DNA of 64,000 nucleotides from Sipunculus nudus (GCA_026874595.1 CM049322.1:48897340-48961339); one strand, 5' to 3'; counted from the stretch's first letter, positions 35,407 to 47,958 are shown. Numbers and translations are program-made. The notes: generated from the letters alone by a model not told the origin.

Positions 35407-35432
35407 CTAGCAATTGCCCGTGCTACGCACGG
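35407..35432 (-). mobile_element. Helitron-like 3' terminus
   Basis: On the minus strand there is a hairpin (CCGTGC and GCACGG arms, three-base loop, 35418-35432), a 7-base spacer, then CTAG (35407-35410) followed by T. A short GC hairpin just before a terminal CTRR, with insertion next to T, is the 3' end structure of Helitron rolling-circle transposons. The 5' end (TC after A) would lie to the right and I could not locate it, so element length is unknown and no Rep/helicase coding is seen. Confidence 0.5.
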
Positions 35433-38089
35433 TTTGGGGCGAACTATACAATCCGTACGGTGATATCGTAAATCCACCGGAAATCCGGAGATACGAAAAA
35501 TCACACAAATCGGGTTACGCTATTTATATACAGATCCATTATATGTATGGTATTATGGATAAAGGTGGAAAAGCGTTAGGAACATGTTTCTGAACACTGA
35601 ACAGCGTACAGTCGCACACAGTCGCCCCAAGCCAATGTCTAACATGTGGTGGGAGTCTTTGACAAATAGTCGCCAACACATGTGCTATATAGACATGAGA
35701 AACTGATCAACAATATTGCATATACATACAAAAGAAACTGTCCATGAAATAGACCTTAGATGAAAATGCAAAAAAAATCAGTTTTATTTGTGAAAATAGT
35801 AACAATGATGGCCATGACTTATACGCAATTAGCTTACATACCCTACATTGCCCCTTGAACACAACATCTTGGAATGTTTGTATTTATATTATTACCAACT
35901 GGGACATAAATATCTAAGAAGGAAGTATCTCAGTGGACAAGTTAAGGAGATAATAATGCCAAATTACTATACTTGACCCTGCAGGTACGTGTGCTTAACG
36001 CCGACACTTTCAAGTCGTTGAAATTTCCCCCACTTCTTATGATGTCATTTTCCTCGGGTTAATGTCGTCAGAGTTGTAAACATGTCAACATAGGCCATCT
36101 CACTCTGCTAATATATTGTTTTATTGATAGTGTCGAAGCCCAACGTTACATTTATGTTCTTTTTATGTAATACAAAAGGGTTTATTTCAGTAGAACAAGG
36201 AAACATCAAGGATGAATATTGAGAAAATAAGCTTTGCTAACTGTAAATGATAGAATAATGATCGCATAATGAAAGAATATGTTGTAAATCCATACGCGTA
36301 TCGTTTTGTGTTCGTTTTACTCCTGCACGGGTTATTTCTAAAGTTATACGAACACATACCTGTGCATACTCAGGAGATCAAACGGAAATTTCTCAATTCC
36401 CCTAGTGAATCCATGATGAGTTTTACATTAACATGAGCAAAACATACCTAACTAGGAATGTCAATTTTTGGATCATATTTTTATTCTTCGTTTTTTTTTA
36501 CATACACGTTTAATTTACTTTTTTTCTTCTTTTACCTATGTTTATTATGTCCAGTCACATTGATTGTCACCCCTCTCTTTCTGCTTAGTTACCTCATGTC
36601 ATATATGTTATCATCCTTAAATATTGTTTGACATTACGATGCTTAACACTTTGTTCATAAAACGATAATCTCATCATCAATAATGATAGTGACAAAAGAA
36701 ACCGAAGGTTGTTAGTCTTTAGTGGTTATGATTAGGGCATATGTTATATTTCATCAACCTCCTGGTGTATGATTACTGAAATATAAAAATGTTTATGGGA
36801 GCTAGTCGATAAAACATCAGTCAGTAGGATGAGTCATGACAAAAGTCTAAGGTGAGAACACACTGCAAGACATTCCGTCCTGTTGCATCGATACCTGGAT
36901 TACAGCCGGTAATCTAAAGATTATTTAACGAGTAATAAATTAGAGAAAAAGAGAGCTCAAAGCTTGGAGTGTAAACAGATTTTAAGGTGAAAAACAAACC
37001 CATTCCTGCGTTGAGTATAATTTGGTCACATTAAGGGGAATTGACCAATATGCTGAGCTAAATAGGTGTAGTTTTCTATAAAGACTGGCGTTATTGTGGT
37101 TGAGAAGTAGGAAACTAAAACCAAATACAAGAACTCTTTACTTAGGTAGTGTCCGCAGGAATGGAGAATTAAAAGTGCTTCGTGTCATGAAAATTCGTTT
37201 TAGCAATTTATTTATTGGAATAATTTCCTACATATTACAATGACCCTGTTTTACTAGGCAATAACAAATATTAATACCATTTGAAAGTAATAAGATGCCA
37301 AGAATGGCATTGTCAAAATCCACGGGGAGTGTAAAGCTATGGTGTGTTTTTTTTATTAGTTTGTTTTTATCTATAGCCCTGAGTTGGCAAGAAACCACTC
37401 TGCAGCCCGAGGGCACTTGCGGGTTGATTATGTTATGATTTTCCAGGCGGGGTCGGTAAAAATATTATTTATGAACTTTTATAATGCGGGTTTCTAAGGG
37501 CGAGAGATATGGTTGTTGTAAGATCGTTACATTTACCCAAATGAAATGTTTAATTCTTTTGATAATTCCATTTTCTGGAAAGAGTTTACTGTATATAAAA
37601 TTATTGTTCTGGTGAATTCTATATTCTCTGAATTTTTAGACAAATTCGTATTTTCAGTAACCACTGGACATGGTGTTGTACAATTGTACCTATACTTGTG
37701 ACTAGTCTCACATATTACATAACATGACCAAGAGAAGAGTATCAGCATGATTACCTGTGTCAAGACTTGGTCGTTGTTGGCTCGAATTATTATGTTTATT
37801 AAATAATTTGTCAAACTCCCTTTCCATTCTTAGATCTTTAGATGCACATATCTTTTAGAAAATATAGGTTGAAAACAGTCTTGAAATCAAAAGCTCAAGA
37901 GAACCATCAGGTAGTATCTGTTTTATAAATCCAGTCGTGTTTCATGGCAATCAAATCGTAATCTGCGAAAAGATATATACATCATACATAGAATGAATAA
38001 AATATAATTGATTCCGAGTAGTTCAAATAAACTCGCACAAAAACACACCTACACAGAAACACACCCACCCAGCCACACCCACACACCCT

Positions 38090-38098
<9 letters not shown>
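35433..38098. other. Non-coding sequence, possibly Helitron interior at left
   Basis: No gene recognised. The first few hundred bases may belong to the non-autonomous Helitron-like element ending at 35407. Confidence 0.35.

Positions 38099-38126
<28 letters not shown>
38099..38126. repeat. (GT)n microsatellite
   Basis: About 28 bp of GT repeat after a CA-rich stretch (38036-38090). Confidence 0.95.
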
Positions 38127-38129
<3 letters not shown>

Positions 38130-39296
38130 GATAAATACGACCACTACTTCATACATTCGACAAGTAAAGCTTTTTTATCACACAAAAATTTTCATGACAC
38201 CAAAAAAAGTATAAGTCTAATTCAAGATTAAATGTAATTGTGTAAATTTAGGACAAAATTCAACCAAAACATTTGTTATTGTATGGGATTGGTTTGCAGC
38301 GTGTTGCATTTTTTCTTACAAATATAAATGATGTATATGTAATATTGTATGTTTCACATATTTATATTAGTGGAATGTTTGTTTGGACAATTTCTAAACA
38401 GAATATGGTACCTAAAATTTATAACATATCTTAATATTTTCATATATTTTGCTTTTAGTAGGACAGCATTAGTCATGGTAGAGCTGAAATGTCTTAAAGC
38501 CATAAACTGACAGGTGTTTGCTTTGTTAATTGAAAGAATGACCCCATTTTTTGTTTATGCAGTGTTAATTGAAAAGAGACAAGGGAGATGCGAAGGTAAA
38601 AGATTTTTATTTCGAAGAAACTTCAGCAGTCACTGGGTTTCCACACCTCTTGCTATGAGCCTTTATTTCTGACTTGGTTACATCATGTAGAATCACGTGA
38701 ATGTTAAGGGTCTTTGGCTTTATGAATATTCATAACGTTATTTCATTCTTTTTACATACTAAAACATCGGATGTAGGAAATACATATAAGACCCCGGGTG
38801 TACCAAAGTGTACATGCGAGGAAAAGGGCTGCACCTGAAGTTGCAAATTTGGTAAGATATTATTTATTGCAATAGTGAGCTCTTTTGTTTGTTATTTGTA
38901 AGGGTCGTTGAACCTACCATCCAAGGGATTAGATCCTTTTTAAATTACTAATATCGGATCGAAATGTCCTTAAATTTCAATAAACGGGCGCAAGAAAAAA
39001 ATTACAATTTCTTTAGCTTAGCTTACTGTAAGGCATCTGAGCTATAGCGATCACCTTTTATCCGTCGCCAGTCCTGATGGCCGTCCGTTAACAGGGCACA
39101 CATTATAACCTAAATACCTAGAAATTTCTAGCTGTACGTCAAAGCGTTTCTTAACATCTCTTGCAAAATTAGGTCTGTGTGGCCTATATTCGGCAAACTA
39201 CCGTCCGAAAATATGATCCTGAGCAGTCAGACAGGACACACATTTAATCCATCAGGCGTAGAAACTTTTAACATTTAATATTGGACATTGGACGGC
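38127..39296. other. Non-coding sequence, nothing recognised
   Basis: No supported feature. Confidence 0.4.
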
Positions 39297-39485
39297 TGGT
39301 CACATACATATCTTCCGTTCAGATTGGGTAGGTCGACAGTTGATCACAGGCATTTTGTCTGTGAGAGTTTGACGGTGCATGGTAGATCACAGACGTGTCG
39401 CCAGAGTAATCTGGTGGATGGCTGATCACGGATATATCGTCTGGGAGAGTGTTGCGGTTGATGACTGATCACATACATATCAGAA
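39297..39485. repeat. About 43-bp minisatellite with TGATCACA core
   Basis: Five diverged tandem copies. TGATCAC-like cores lie at 39297, 39341, 39383, 39423 and 39466, each followed by an ATATCGTCTGGGAGAGT-like stretch and a GACGGTTGATG-like stretch. Confidence 0.75.
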
Positions 39486-40023
39486 AATAAGAATAACTAA
39501 GACTAAAAAAAGGTAAAGGATATATTCTAATAGGACCGTCCTACATCATTTTTGTTTTCTTGGGCCAATCTCGAACGTTAGGTGCAATTTGATTCAATTA
39601 AGTTCAACATATTGCAATATATTGTGAAACTTCAAGAAAGAAAGAATAGCATAACCTATCGAACAGTCGCTTGAGCTGCCTAAGTTAAGGAGAAAAATCT
39701 TTTATAATTTTATGGCACATGTAAAAATAACAACTATTAACGGGGGGGGGGGGGGGGGTGTTATGTTTGCCGTGTCAATTAGGTTCCAGGCGCTATATCT
39801 ATTAATTACATAGGGTTGTCATTAGTAGGTATATCTATCATAACTGATAGGATTTAAATGGTTGACTTATTTTAAATGGGTCCTCAGTCAGGGAGAGTGG
39901 AATATATACAAATAAGGCTAATGTGTTTTCGCTGTGTTTTCGTGTCTATTGAGAACCAGCGGTCTATTCAACATGACTCCAAGTTTCCCTTATTTCAATA
40001 TCACTGCCAGATTTACCACCATA

Positions 40024-40085
<62 letters not shown>

Positions 40086-40751
40086 CATACTGAATTCCTC
40101 AATAGTTGATTGAAAAAGAAATCTTAACAGAGGTGCACGTCTATATTTCCTGATGTTCACTTGTCAGGGCTTTTATATGCTGCGCAGTTCTATTAAGGTT
40201 ACAGCGTCTAAAACAAGTTTCCCCTGGCATATTTCCGTGAAAAGGCCTAGGACTGATAAGCCATATCAGAAATAAATGCCGAATAGATATGATTTTCTTT
40301 AAATGAACATTCCGTATTTCGTTTATAGAAGCAAAAAACTAAGGTAAACAAAAGAAAACAATGTTTTAAAAAGCGCAATGATCCATCACATTCATTATTA
40401 AGTGTATATAATGATCTTATTTGGAAAGGAAACCCCATCCCATTAATTCCGTTTATATATATATATATATATAATAGCTCAACCCTTTCTTTATATTTCT
40501 GCACATAAGAGGTTACTCCGCGGTAGACTTAAAATTCCCTTCAGTTAAACAATGCTGTAATTGACTATGGCAGCGATTAGTCTTAGGCTGGGGCAGAACA
40601 CATCATTTGAATTAATTTTTAATGAAAATCTCATGGACATCGTAGCTGACTGTACCTCAAATTAAATTAACCAATTGAACACCGAGACTTGTTAAAATTC
40701 TGCCAATGTTTCCTAAGGGTTATTTTCAGCTAATCCTTTTCGATTTTTCAG
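39486..40751. other. Microsatellite-rich non-coding sequence
   Basis: Holds a run of 17 G at 39742-39758, a (TA)n run at 40025-40081 and a shorter one at 40455-40473. No signal-peptide exon for the downstream lectin pseudogene was found. Confidence 0.6.
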
Positions 40752-41140
40752 CCGTTACGTTCATGGGCGCAATGTGGCGAGACCGTCTCTCTACAAGTTT
40801 GTCTATGTTGGATATCCGTGGCTTCAGGCGAAAGACTCCTGTCAGAGGTTGGGGCAAGCCTTGTAACCATAGAAACGGAGGGGGAGAAAAAACATCTTTT
40901 TGGGATTAACAAGCGACACCGCAATACTTATTTATGGACAAGAGGGAACGACATACCCTCTGAGGGAAGATGGCGTTGGCAGGCTGATCATAGCCTGATA
41001 CTCTCCTCACGGTGGGAGCCAGATGAACCAAACAATCACAAGGATAATGAACATTGCCTCGAATTGACGCAATACCGGATATTGGAATGACGAAAACTGT
41101 GGATACAAGATATTTTTTCATCCGTGAGAAAGCATGCTAA
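40752..41140 (+). pseudogene. C-type lectin pseudogene (unprocessed duplicate)
   Basis: It corresponds to exon 2 of the intact lectin at 31383, with a retained acceptor (TTTTTCAG at 40744-40751) and the same ending (REKAC then TAA). Readable pieces are LYKFVYVGYPWLQAKDSC, then ASLVTIETEGEKKHLF, then RGNDIPSEGRWRWQADHS and EPDEPNNHKDNEHCLEL, then YWNDENCGYK. They lie in different frames. Breaks are needed near 40855 (a GGGG run), near 41073 and at the TTTTTT run near 41113, with probably another near 40780. The first CTLD Cys is also lost (SLY in place of SCY), and no signal exon is seen upstream. It keeps EPN, the mannose-type sugar motif, where the intact paralogue has RPN. Two breaks fall at homopolymers, so some could be assembly error, but the lost Cys and missing exon 1 favour a true pseudogene. 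Confidence 0.85.
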
Positions 41141-41154
41141 ATGAACCTTGTTCA

Positions 41155-41160
41155 AATAAA
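41155..41160 (+). terminator. Polyadenylation signal AATAAA (pseudogene)
   Basis: AATAAA 14 bp after the pseudogene stop, the same spacing as in the intact paralogue, which supports duplication of the whole 3' end. Confidence 0.6.
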
Positions 41161-42829
41161 GCTCTTCAACTATAAGCCTGTGTTTGTATTAGTTTTGAAT
41201 TGTTATACCATTAAGTATTCCGGAACATTTTCGAAGAAAATCAATAAAAGTTGTACAATGTAAAAGGATACCCATTGACGTTATATCACTAAATATATTA
41301 TTCCCCGGCCTGATAATTTTGGTTAGATTTAATACCAATTAGAAACATTGTTAACATGGTTCTATGTAGGTGAAGGGAATATTTAGTTTTTTTCAATAAC
41401 CAAAACAACACGTTTAACAGAGTCAACAGAGAAATTCCTTATTTAAAAAATAGTGTTTACCTCGTTAATTCAAGTAAACCTCAATCTCATACGTTATGAT
41501 TTATAGGCATTGTCCACTGTGAACGGCGATGATTAATAAATGCATTAGCATTTATGTTTTAGCCAGATCTTTTGTTTACCAGGTTTCGTTTGGTCCGATA
41601 CTTGTTTCACTTTTGTATTAAGCTGGGACATCTACAGTCTGTTGAAATCAGTTCATTTGAATTTTTGCTCCGGTAACAATGATTAATGCAGGACAGCATA
41701 GATGCATAGTAACATAACAACCATACACTAATATATATCTAAAGTATAACATTCTTTATTTACAAATCAGTTATTTATTAATATGTTGCAACCCTTAACA
41801 TATAAATGTGTTGTACCTGATTAAAAGTATTCTGTTAATCAATTTCAGTTGTAAAAGAAGCACCCAAATGTTTATCGGGAAGAAAAATCTGCCTCTTTTA
41901 CACACCTCTTTTACTTACTATTCATAACATCTATCTATCCTGTACAAATGTTAACCTTTAAACTAGTTTATTTTATAAGTGCACTTTAATTAAATTACAG
42001 TCATCTAGGCACCTAGCCTTTACTTACAGTGTACGACATATTTAAAGTCAGTGCCCATTACTTAGACATTACAAACGAATCTGTAAGATATGTAACAATC
42101 ATATCATTATTGTTTCAATTTAGTTACCGGGTTCTTTGATAGTGATGCAAGGAATAATTTGAGCATTGAAACGAATATAATATTTTTCAAATATTAACCA
42201 CAGATATCAATTGACCTGGCCTAAGGTAGTTTAATTGCCATAATCGATTTGTCCGATAGCAATAATTGTTGTATAAAATAAAAATAGAAAAAAAATCAAT
42301 TACGCATTGAAAAAAGAAGAAATGTAGAACCTGAATTATAAAGGAAACCATAATTATTAGGCTGTTCAATATATAGCATAAAAAAATAAGCCTGTAACTG
42401 CAGGTCATTGATAACTGCTTGACAATTTTAATTAAAATATTGATAATAACTTAATAGATGAATATAAAAAAATAGATATATAAATATGTAATAACCTGGA
42501 ATTTAGCATTGTTCTAAAAAATTTCAGAATTGGGCCGGGCAAATTCTGGTCAACTCATACCCTACCCACAAAAGCAAATTGGCCTGTGAATGGAGGGAGA
42601 AGCATGGGCTGCAGATATCTGAGCAGTTCAGTAGATTACATAACAGTCATAGTTAGCGAAAACATCATGACGACAGCAGACCTGTGGAGAATAAGTGTAT
42701 TTGACAATATACATGACAAAATCCCATACATGGAAAAGTTGTGTTGATTATTTTGAAAAATATAGCACAAGGAATTGAAATTAGGTTATTACACTTCAGG
42801 CAAAGTGTGCAATAATGATCACCAATTTT
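41161..42829. other. Non-coding sequence, nothing recognised
   Basis: AT-rich; no supported gene or repeat. Confidence 0.4.
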
Positions 42830-42940
42830 CAGTCATTATGCGTAATGCCTGCAAATTTTAGCCATTTCATGAAATACCTAAGTGAAAGAGTCATTATGTG
42901 TAATGCATGAAATTTTCAGTCATTTCACGTAATGCTTGAT
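42830..42940. repeat. Short degenerate tandem repeat (AGTCATT..GTAATGC)
   Basis: Three copies of AGTCATTATGCGTAATGC-like sequence at 42830, 42889 and 42918, mixed with TCATTTCATGAAATAC. The unit is short and diverged. Confidence 0.5.
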
Positions 42941-42956
42941 TACACAGTTTGCCTGT

Positions 42957-42958
<2 letters not shown>

Positions 42959-43013
<55 letters not shown>
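42959..43013. repeat. (TA)n microsatellite
   Basis: About 55 bp of TA repeat. Confidence 0.95.
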
Positions 43014-43017
<4 letters not shown>

Positions 43018-43042
43018 TTAATTAAGTACTTTAATTATTAAA

Positions 43043-43425
43043 TTATTTTTTTTGCCCATGACAATTTATTCGCTCTGTATCGTTCGAGAAAAGAGTTATA
43101 TGCAAGGTTGAGCTGTCTGCCGGCTGCTGAATGCGATGTACAGGCGTTTTGCGCTTTTTGGACCCAGTGCCTGCTGGTCTGGATGTAACCTTGGGGGCGT
43201 CTTGGATCCTTTTGCCCTTGTCTCGGTGTGGCACGTCAACGTCTATCACTCCCTCATTCTAACAGTACCTTCTACTTTCGCCTTTAACACCGAACCATCC
43301 ACAAAATCATCCTGTTCTACTTTTTCGTTGCCGAGTGAGGTGGAGCTCCGACGTGACCAGCGCCAGCGTAAACTTTACTTTTTATATTACTACTTAAAAT
43401 ATTTGTTATTGGCACAATTTGTATA
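43043..43425 (-). other. Possible decayed coding fragment, unrecognised
   Basis: This patch is less AT-rich than its surroundings. On the minus strand it reads a basic, low-hydrophobic stretch (PHRDKGKRIQDAPKV, SKKRKTPVHRIQQPAD) in one frame. An acidic stretch (VEQDDFVDGSVLKAKVEG) lies immediately upstream in another frame. The two would join through a frameshift near 43235, as in a decayed exon or retrocopy. I do not recognise the family, and the opposite strand is also open, so it may be chance. Confidence 0.25.
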
Positions 43426-44777
43426 AGATACTCCCATGATGGCGTAAGCTTCCCGCGCAGTGTTTTCAGACCTCCGAATCCAACTCTGCTTTCACTTATA
43501 TTACATTCCCTGTGACATTTAAAAAATGCCATACATTACATGCTTTCATATTTCGGCGGAAAATATTCATCAAATTACATAAAATTCAAGTAAAACAAGA
43601 AAAATGCATGTACGTCCATACTACTTTCCGCATAATATGTATTTATTGACGCTTGTAGACTACATGTGTTTTAGTTTTATCTCTACAAAATTGTTGAATA
43701 TCCATATATAAATCCAAGATAATAATGTGACACACTGTCCTTTGCTTTGCAGGCCCTCCTTCATTTTCATCAATGCTGCTAGTATGCCTACGATATATCT
43801 GTCGAATAATTAGGCTCATGTATGTATGAATAATCTGATAATCCACATATTCCGTTCTGTGGATCTCTATGACTGTGTTGTACAGGGCTTCCATCTTTTA
43901 AGGGCCCCTCGTGAAAAATATAACTGCAGCCTGAAACTTGGAACATAATGCTGTTCTGTTTTTGACCCACCATTTATAAGAACTTAAACCTGGTAATAAG
44001 CAAGAACAAAAAAAAGCAATACGCACTTAACTGCTTGTGCAATAATTTTCACGCGAATGATATATCATGCACAGTTTTTTCAATGCGAAGTCTGAAAGAC
44101 TCTGCCACAACGACAACAACTGGTGGTATATAACTGAGGTTACCTAGATGTTTCTTTAATTTAACCAACATTAAGGCTTTCCAGTAAAACAAAATATCAT
44201 CTTCCAACTTTTTAATTGAACGTTGTATATTTTACGTTTAATGAAGTTAAATAGAAATTCCCCATCAAAGGTCACAATTGTTATATTCAAGTTTCATCAT
44301 ACATTTTGTTAATTTTTGTTTATAATACAACAATGAGGTAATCAATTTAATCCTCGAATAGAGAGGAACACTCAAATATATTGCTTGGCAAAGGGACAGT
44401 AGGTAAAAGGTATACAGCTCTATATGAATAAGACTTTTTCTTCTGCAGAATCTTTGTATGATCGGCAAATAAATGGCCCAAAGCCTGTAGAGTGTGATAG
44501 TTCATAAGGTGCAGATTTATAATGTTACTTATGTGCAAGATAGTGCCCAAAGTCAAGAACAAATGACTATAACTCATTTTAGTTTAATTATTCCAGATAA
44601 ATTGAGTTAAATTTGCTAAACTGGGGACTGCCCTGCCCCCCCCCTCCGGCCCAATTTCAAAAGCAAGACCTATTTTTCTCCCAAAAAGGCAACTACAAGG
44701 AAAATCATGAATTGAAGGTTATCGTAATGACTCCCTAATGTTTTAATCAAGAATGGTTCCATAAACACTGGCATTAA
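43426..44777. other. Non-coding sequence, nothing recognised
   Basis: Overlapping short ORFs on the minus strand have no recognised domain. Confidence 0.4.

Positions 44778-44821
<44 letters not shown>
44778..44821. repeat. (TA)n microsatellite
   Basis: About 43 bp of TA repeat. Confidence 0.95.
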
Positions 44822-44824
<3 letters not shown>

Positions 44825-45232
44825 AATCCTTGTCCCCTAAGCAATATGTCATTGTTGCAATATATTACTTGCCACATATAAATATATATTGTCTAAAATT
44901 AATCAAAATAACTTGTAAAATATTAATCAAATGATATTTGATTTTAATTAATCTTCAGCAATATATATATAATTTTCTCCATATGCTGTAATTAAAGGAT
45001 GGTTCCCGTAATTTGGAGATTACGGTTTAATATATATTGCCTACATAAGCCATAAGTCGTACTGGCAAAATATTAGGGGAGAAAATCTCACTTAAATTTA
45101 GATAAAATGGACAGTAAAATATATACGAATTCTCAAATTTTTACCTAAAATAATACTTATACCATAAAAAAGGATGGTCTTATTAATACTGACCCCCAAC
45201 CCGTCAACATTCTCGCTTAGTCTACCATATTA

Positions 45233-45592
45233 TTGTGTTCCAAGACAAATTTATTTTATATCATCATTAATAAAACAACTGGGCCTTTTATTAAACTACC
45301 GGATGGTCGAATGAGCAAACACATCCGTATTCCGGAACATGCCATGGCCTGGATAAAAAATGACTGTAGTATTTGTAATGTGTTTGGAAAAATTTGGGGC
45401 ATTGGTGGCCATTGGATATCAAGGGCCGTGACTTTTTATGTATCAATTACCCAAAACGCTTGTATTAGCACTCAGCTCGCTGACCAGAAAGACGTTTTAC
45501 AAACAAAACTCCGCTCAACGAGGATACTGACTTTAATAACATTATATCAACTTGTCCCGCGTTATGACAGTCTTTGTGTCAGCTTGATATAA
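45233..45592 (+). other. 119-codon ORF outside repeats, unrecognised
   Basis: This is the longest open frame outside the tandem repeats and lectins. It includes IRIPEHAMAWIKNDCSICNV and a Gly/Trp-rich GKIWGIGGHW stretch. I recognise no domain, signal peptide or family. In AT-rich DNA an ORF of this length can occur by chance. No splice or polyadenylation context stands out. Confidence 0.2.
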
Positions 45593-45896
45593 AGATTCAA
45601 CGAGAGCCTAAGTTGCGGCCGTGTGTGGCATGGACAAGTCCCATGTTCGTGTTAGGGAGGTTTACCTCTGTGTAAATAATCGTCTGATAAAAACACCACC
45701 TGTCTTCCTGGGAACGTGAGCGCAAGAGAAAAACGAGGTTATTTATTAGACAAGGATACAACACTGAGCATGTGGTAGGATATAATATTTAGATTGCAAG
45801 ACCATTTATCGGATGATAAGTACACAAGTCATAATGTTTTCACCATAGTTAACGCGGCACGGTTTCTCAAAAGCCTAAGTCACAAGGATCATATAC

Positions 45897-45971
45897 AACT
45901 CCTCTAAGCCGGACACTCAAGGGACTGGATGATTTAGTCCGTATTAGTGAGTTGTCCTGTTTGGAGGAGTT
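45897..45971. mobile_element. 75-bp hairpin MITE-like element
   Basis: Inverted repeat with AACTCCTC and GAGGAGTT ends. The arms continue imperfectly through CCGGACACTCAAGGGACT against the complement of AGTCCGTATTAGTGAGTTG, around a 9-base loop. It is essentially two facing transposon ends. It shares 21 consecutive bases with the element at 46587-46607. Confidence 0.6.
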
Positions 45972-46512
45972 CGGCATATTGCGTAAATTCTTCATAGAAT
46001 GTTTTGAACATGTTTACGCTAAAAATGAAATACATGAATTTAATTTAAATCTTCTTTAAAATAGCTTATATCAGCATTTGTAATTTATAAAATATAATTT
46101 AAAAAAAGGAAAGACAAACACTTTCTTTCTCTCTTTCAACTTTATCAGATGGGCCTCTCACACTAATCTAGGCAGTTTCACTTCGACGTACCATGCTTCA
46201 TTTTCTAAGTAAGCACAGTTAATGGATGGTTGCACTAGGTATATTGAAGGCAGTTTCACAAGTAATGATAGTGATAACTACATATTTATAAAAATAAGCA
46301 ACAATTTCGACTTTATATTCACATGTAACATCACGACGGTTCACAAAATTACGGTTGTCGTCGGGCTGCCGCTTTGACCAAAACAAGTCAAACCAGGTCA
46401 CAACCTCGGAGCGCCATCTTCCGGCAACTATAAGAAAAAAAATAGTACTCGCGATGTCTCTCCACTATGGAGGGTCGTAATATGTACTGAATACGTAGGC
46501 GGGACGGGAAAG
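45972..46512. other. Non-coding sequence between two transposon remnants
   Basis: No gene recognised. Confidence 0.4.
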
Positions 46513-46643
46513 TTTGTCCGTTGTCTGCTTTACTGAGTTTAAGTAAACGTAATATTGAGGCGAATTTGAAAGGACTGCGATTTGGTGTCCGTATTAGTGA
46601 GTTGTCCGCCTTACTGAGTTGTCTGCAAGTAGAAGTTTCACTG
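46513..46643 (-). mobile_element. Pogo/Tigger-like terminal fragment
   Basis: Read on the minus strand from 46643, it begins CAGTGAAACTTCTACTTGCA, followed by repeats of GGACAACTCACTAATACGG and GCGGACAACT type. It is flanked by TA on the terminal side. CAGTGNAAC starts followed by GGACAACTC-type subterminal repeats are familiar from Tigger/pogo-like elements. No matching opposite end or coding region is found nearby. Confidence 0.5.
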
Positions 46644-47086
46644 TATTCCTTGGTTAATAGAGCAGTACAAGCATATCATGTGATTAACGTCTCAGTCGAA
46701 TCACGGGTGTAATACATGTATGTATCATGGTCTTTGTAGCTTCTATGTAGAAAGTATTATATTCTTCCTCTGACTACGACATTAAATACCCCATGATATG
46801 CGTTTTGCACAAATACAACACACACACAAAGAGGATTATTCAGAAATCTGACATATATTGACTGAAGACAATTTTTTTACTTTTTTATACGAATAGGTAA
46901 AAAAAAGCCATTAGCAGCTGCTGACCTTTCAATTTCTGCATATATGCATCCAGCCAACATAGGTTACATATACCTATAGTAAGACAGAAAATACCCCGAT
47001 TCCATACAAAGTGCTGGTGGGACGCTGGTTTAATAAAACAATTATCAATGTATTAAATTAAATAATATATATACATATATACACAG
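46644..47086. other. Non-coding sequence, nothing recognised
   Basis: No supported feature apart from a short CA-rich run near 46815. Confidence 0.4.
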
Positions 47087-47385
47087 TGGCATGCGCAACA
47101 CGGGTGCCAAGCTTCAACTCGACTTCTAACGAAATAAGGTAGTAACTAATTGGCACAACAGTGATACCTGCCAGGCGTCCCTGCGTTCATACGATTAAAA
47201 ACGAATCCCCGATAAGTAATCTGCAAATATTTCCGCCTCTCTTGAACATGCATGAAAAACAGGTCAACCAGGAGATCATATATCAAGCCGAGTACTTAAA
47301 ATGTGTATGTCAAGTTCAACCATATTTTAACAGGGTCACAGCAACTGTTCTGTAGCGTATCTGTGATAAGTAATAAGTTCCCTAT
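47087..47385 (+). repeat. Dispersed repeat, copy 1 (pair with 58155-58437)
   Basis: Blocks in the same order in both copies are AACGAAATAAGGTAGTAACT (47128), GTGATACCTGCCAGG (47161), AACGAATCC, AAATATTTCCGCCTCTCTTG and GTATCTGTGATAAG. Direct orientation, moderate divergence. Class unknown; no terminal repeats or target duplications were recognised. Confidence 0.75.
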
Positions 47386-47953
47386 GGTTTCATTGTATAC
47401 AAAATGATATCACACATGTATAGGTGCATGTCAATATATTATTATCTCTCGAAAAATCTACAACAGAGCGTTTTATCTGCAAGCGCTTATTGATCTCATT
47501 GGTTAAGATACCATGACGGCAAAGTTAAGGGGGGGTGTTGGTACGGAAATTATATTTTTCATTAGTGATGATTGCCGCGTCACATAAAAAAATAAGCAGT
47601 GGCTAGAATTTATCAGTGACAAAAGAGGAGCCAATTAACGTGCCGCTACAAATTATATATTAGATTTTGTAATAAATATCAAATACCAAGATCTTACGAG
47701 AACTTTCATTTATTATATATACAAACTGTTAATAATGATACGATATTTCTAAAAAAGATTTACTGAACTCGTATAGTGCTGTCCCACTCTCATATAATCT
47801 TGGATTGCTTAACTCTTTTAATTCAAATGCCGGAAATCAGAATACTCATAACATTAAAACAAGAAAGGTCTGATCTTCAGGTAAGGACCTAATTCTCCTT
47901 ATGGTTCTGTGTAATAAAATGTCCATAAATGAAATTTTAACAAGAATGTTAAA

Positions 47954-47958
<5 letters not shown>
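47386..47958. other. Non-coding sequence, nothing recognised
   Basis: No supported feature. Confidence 0.4.
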
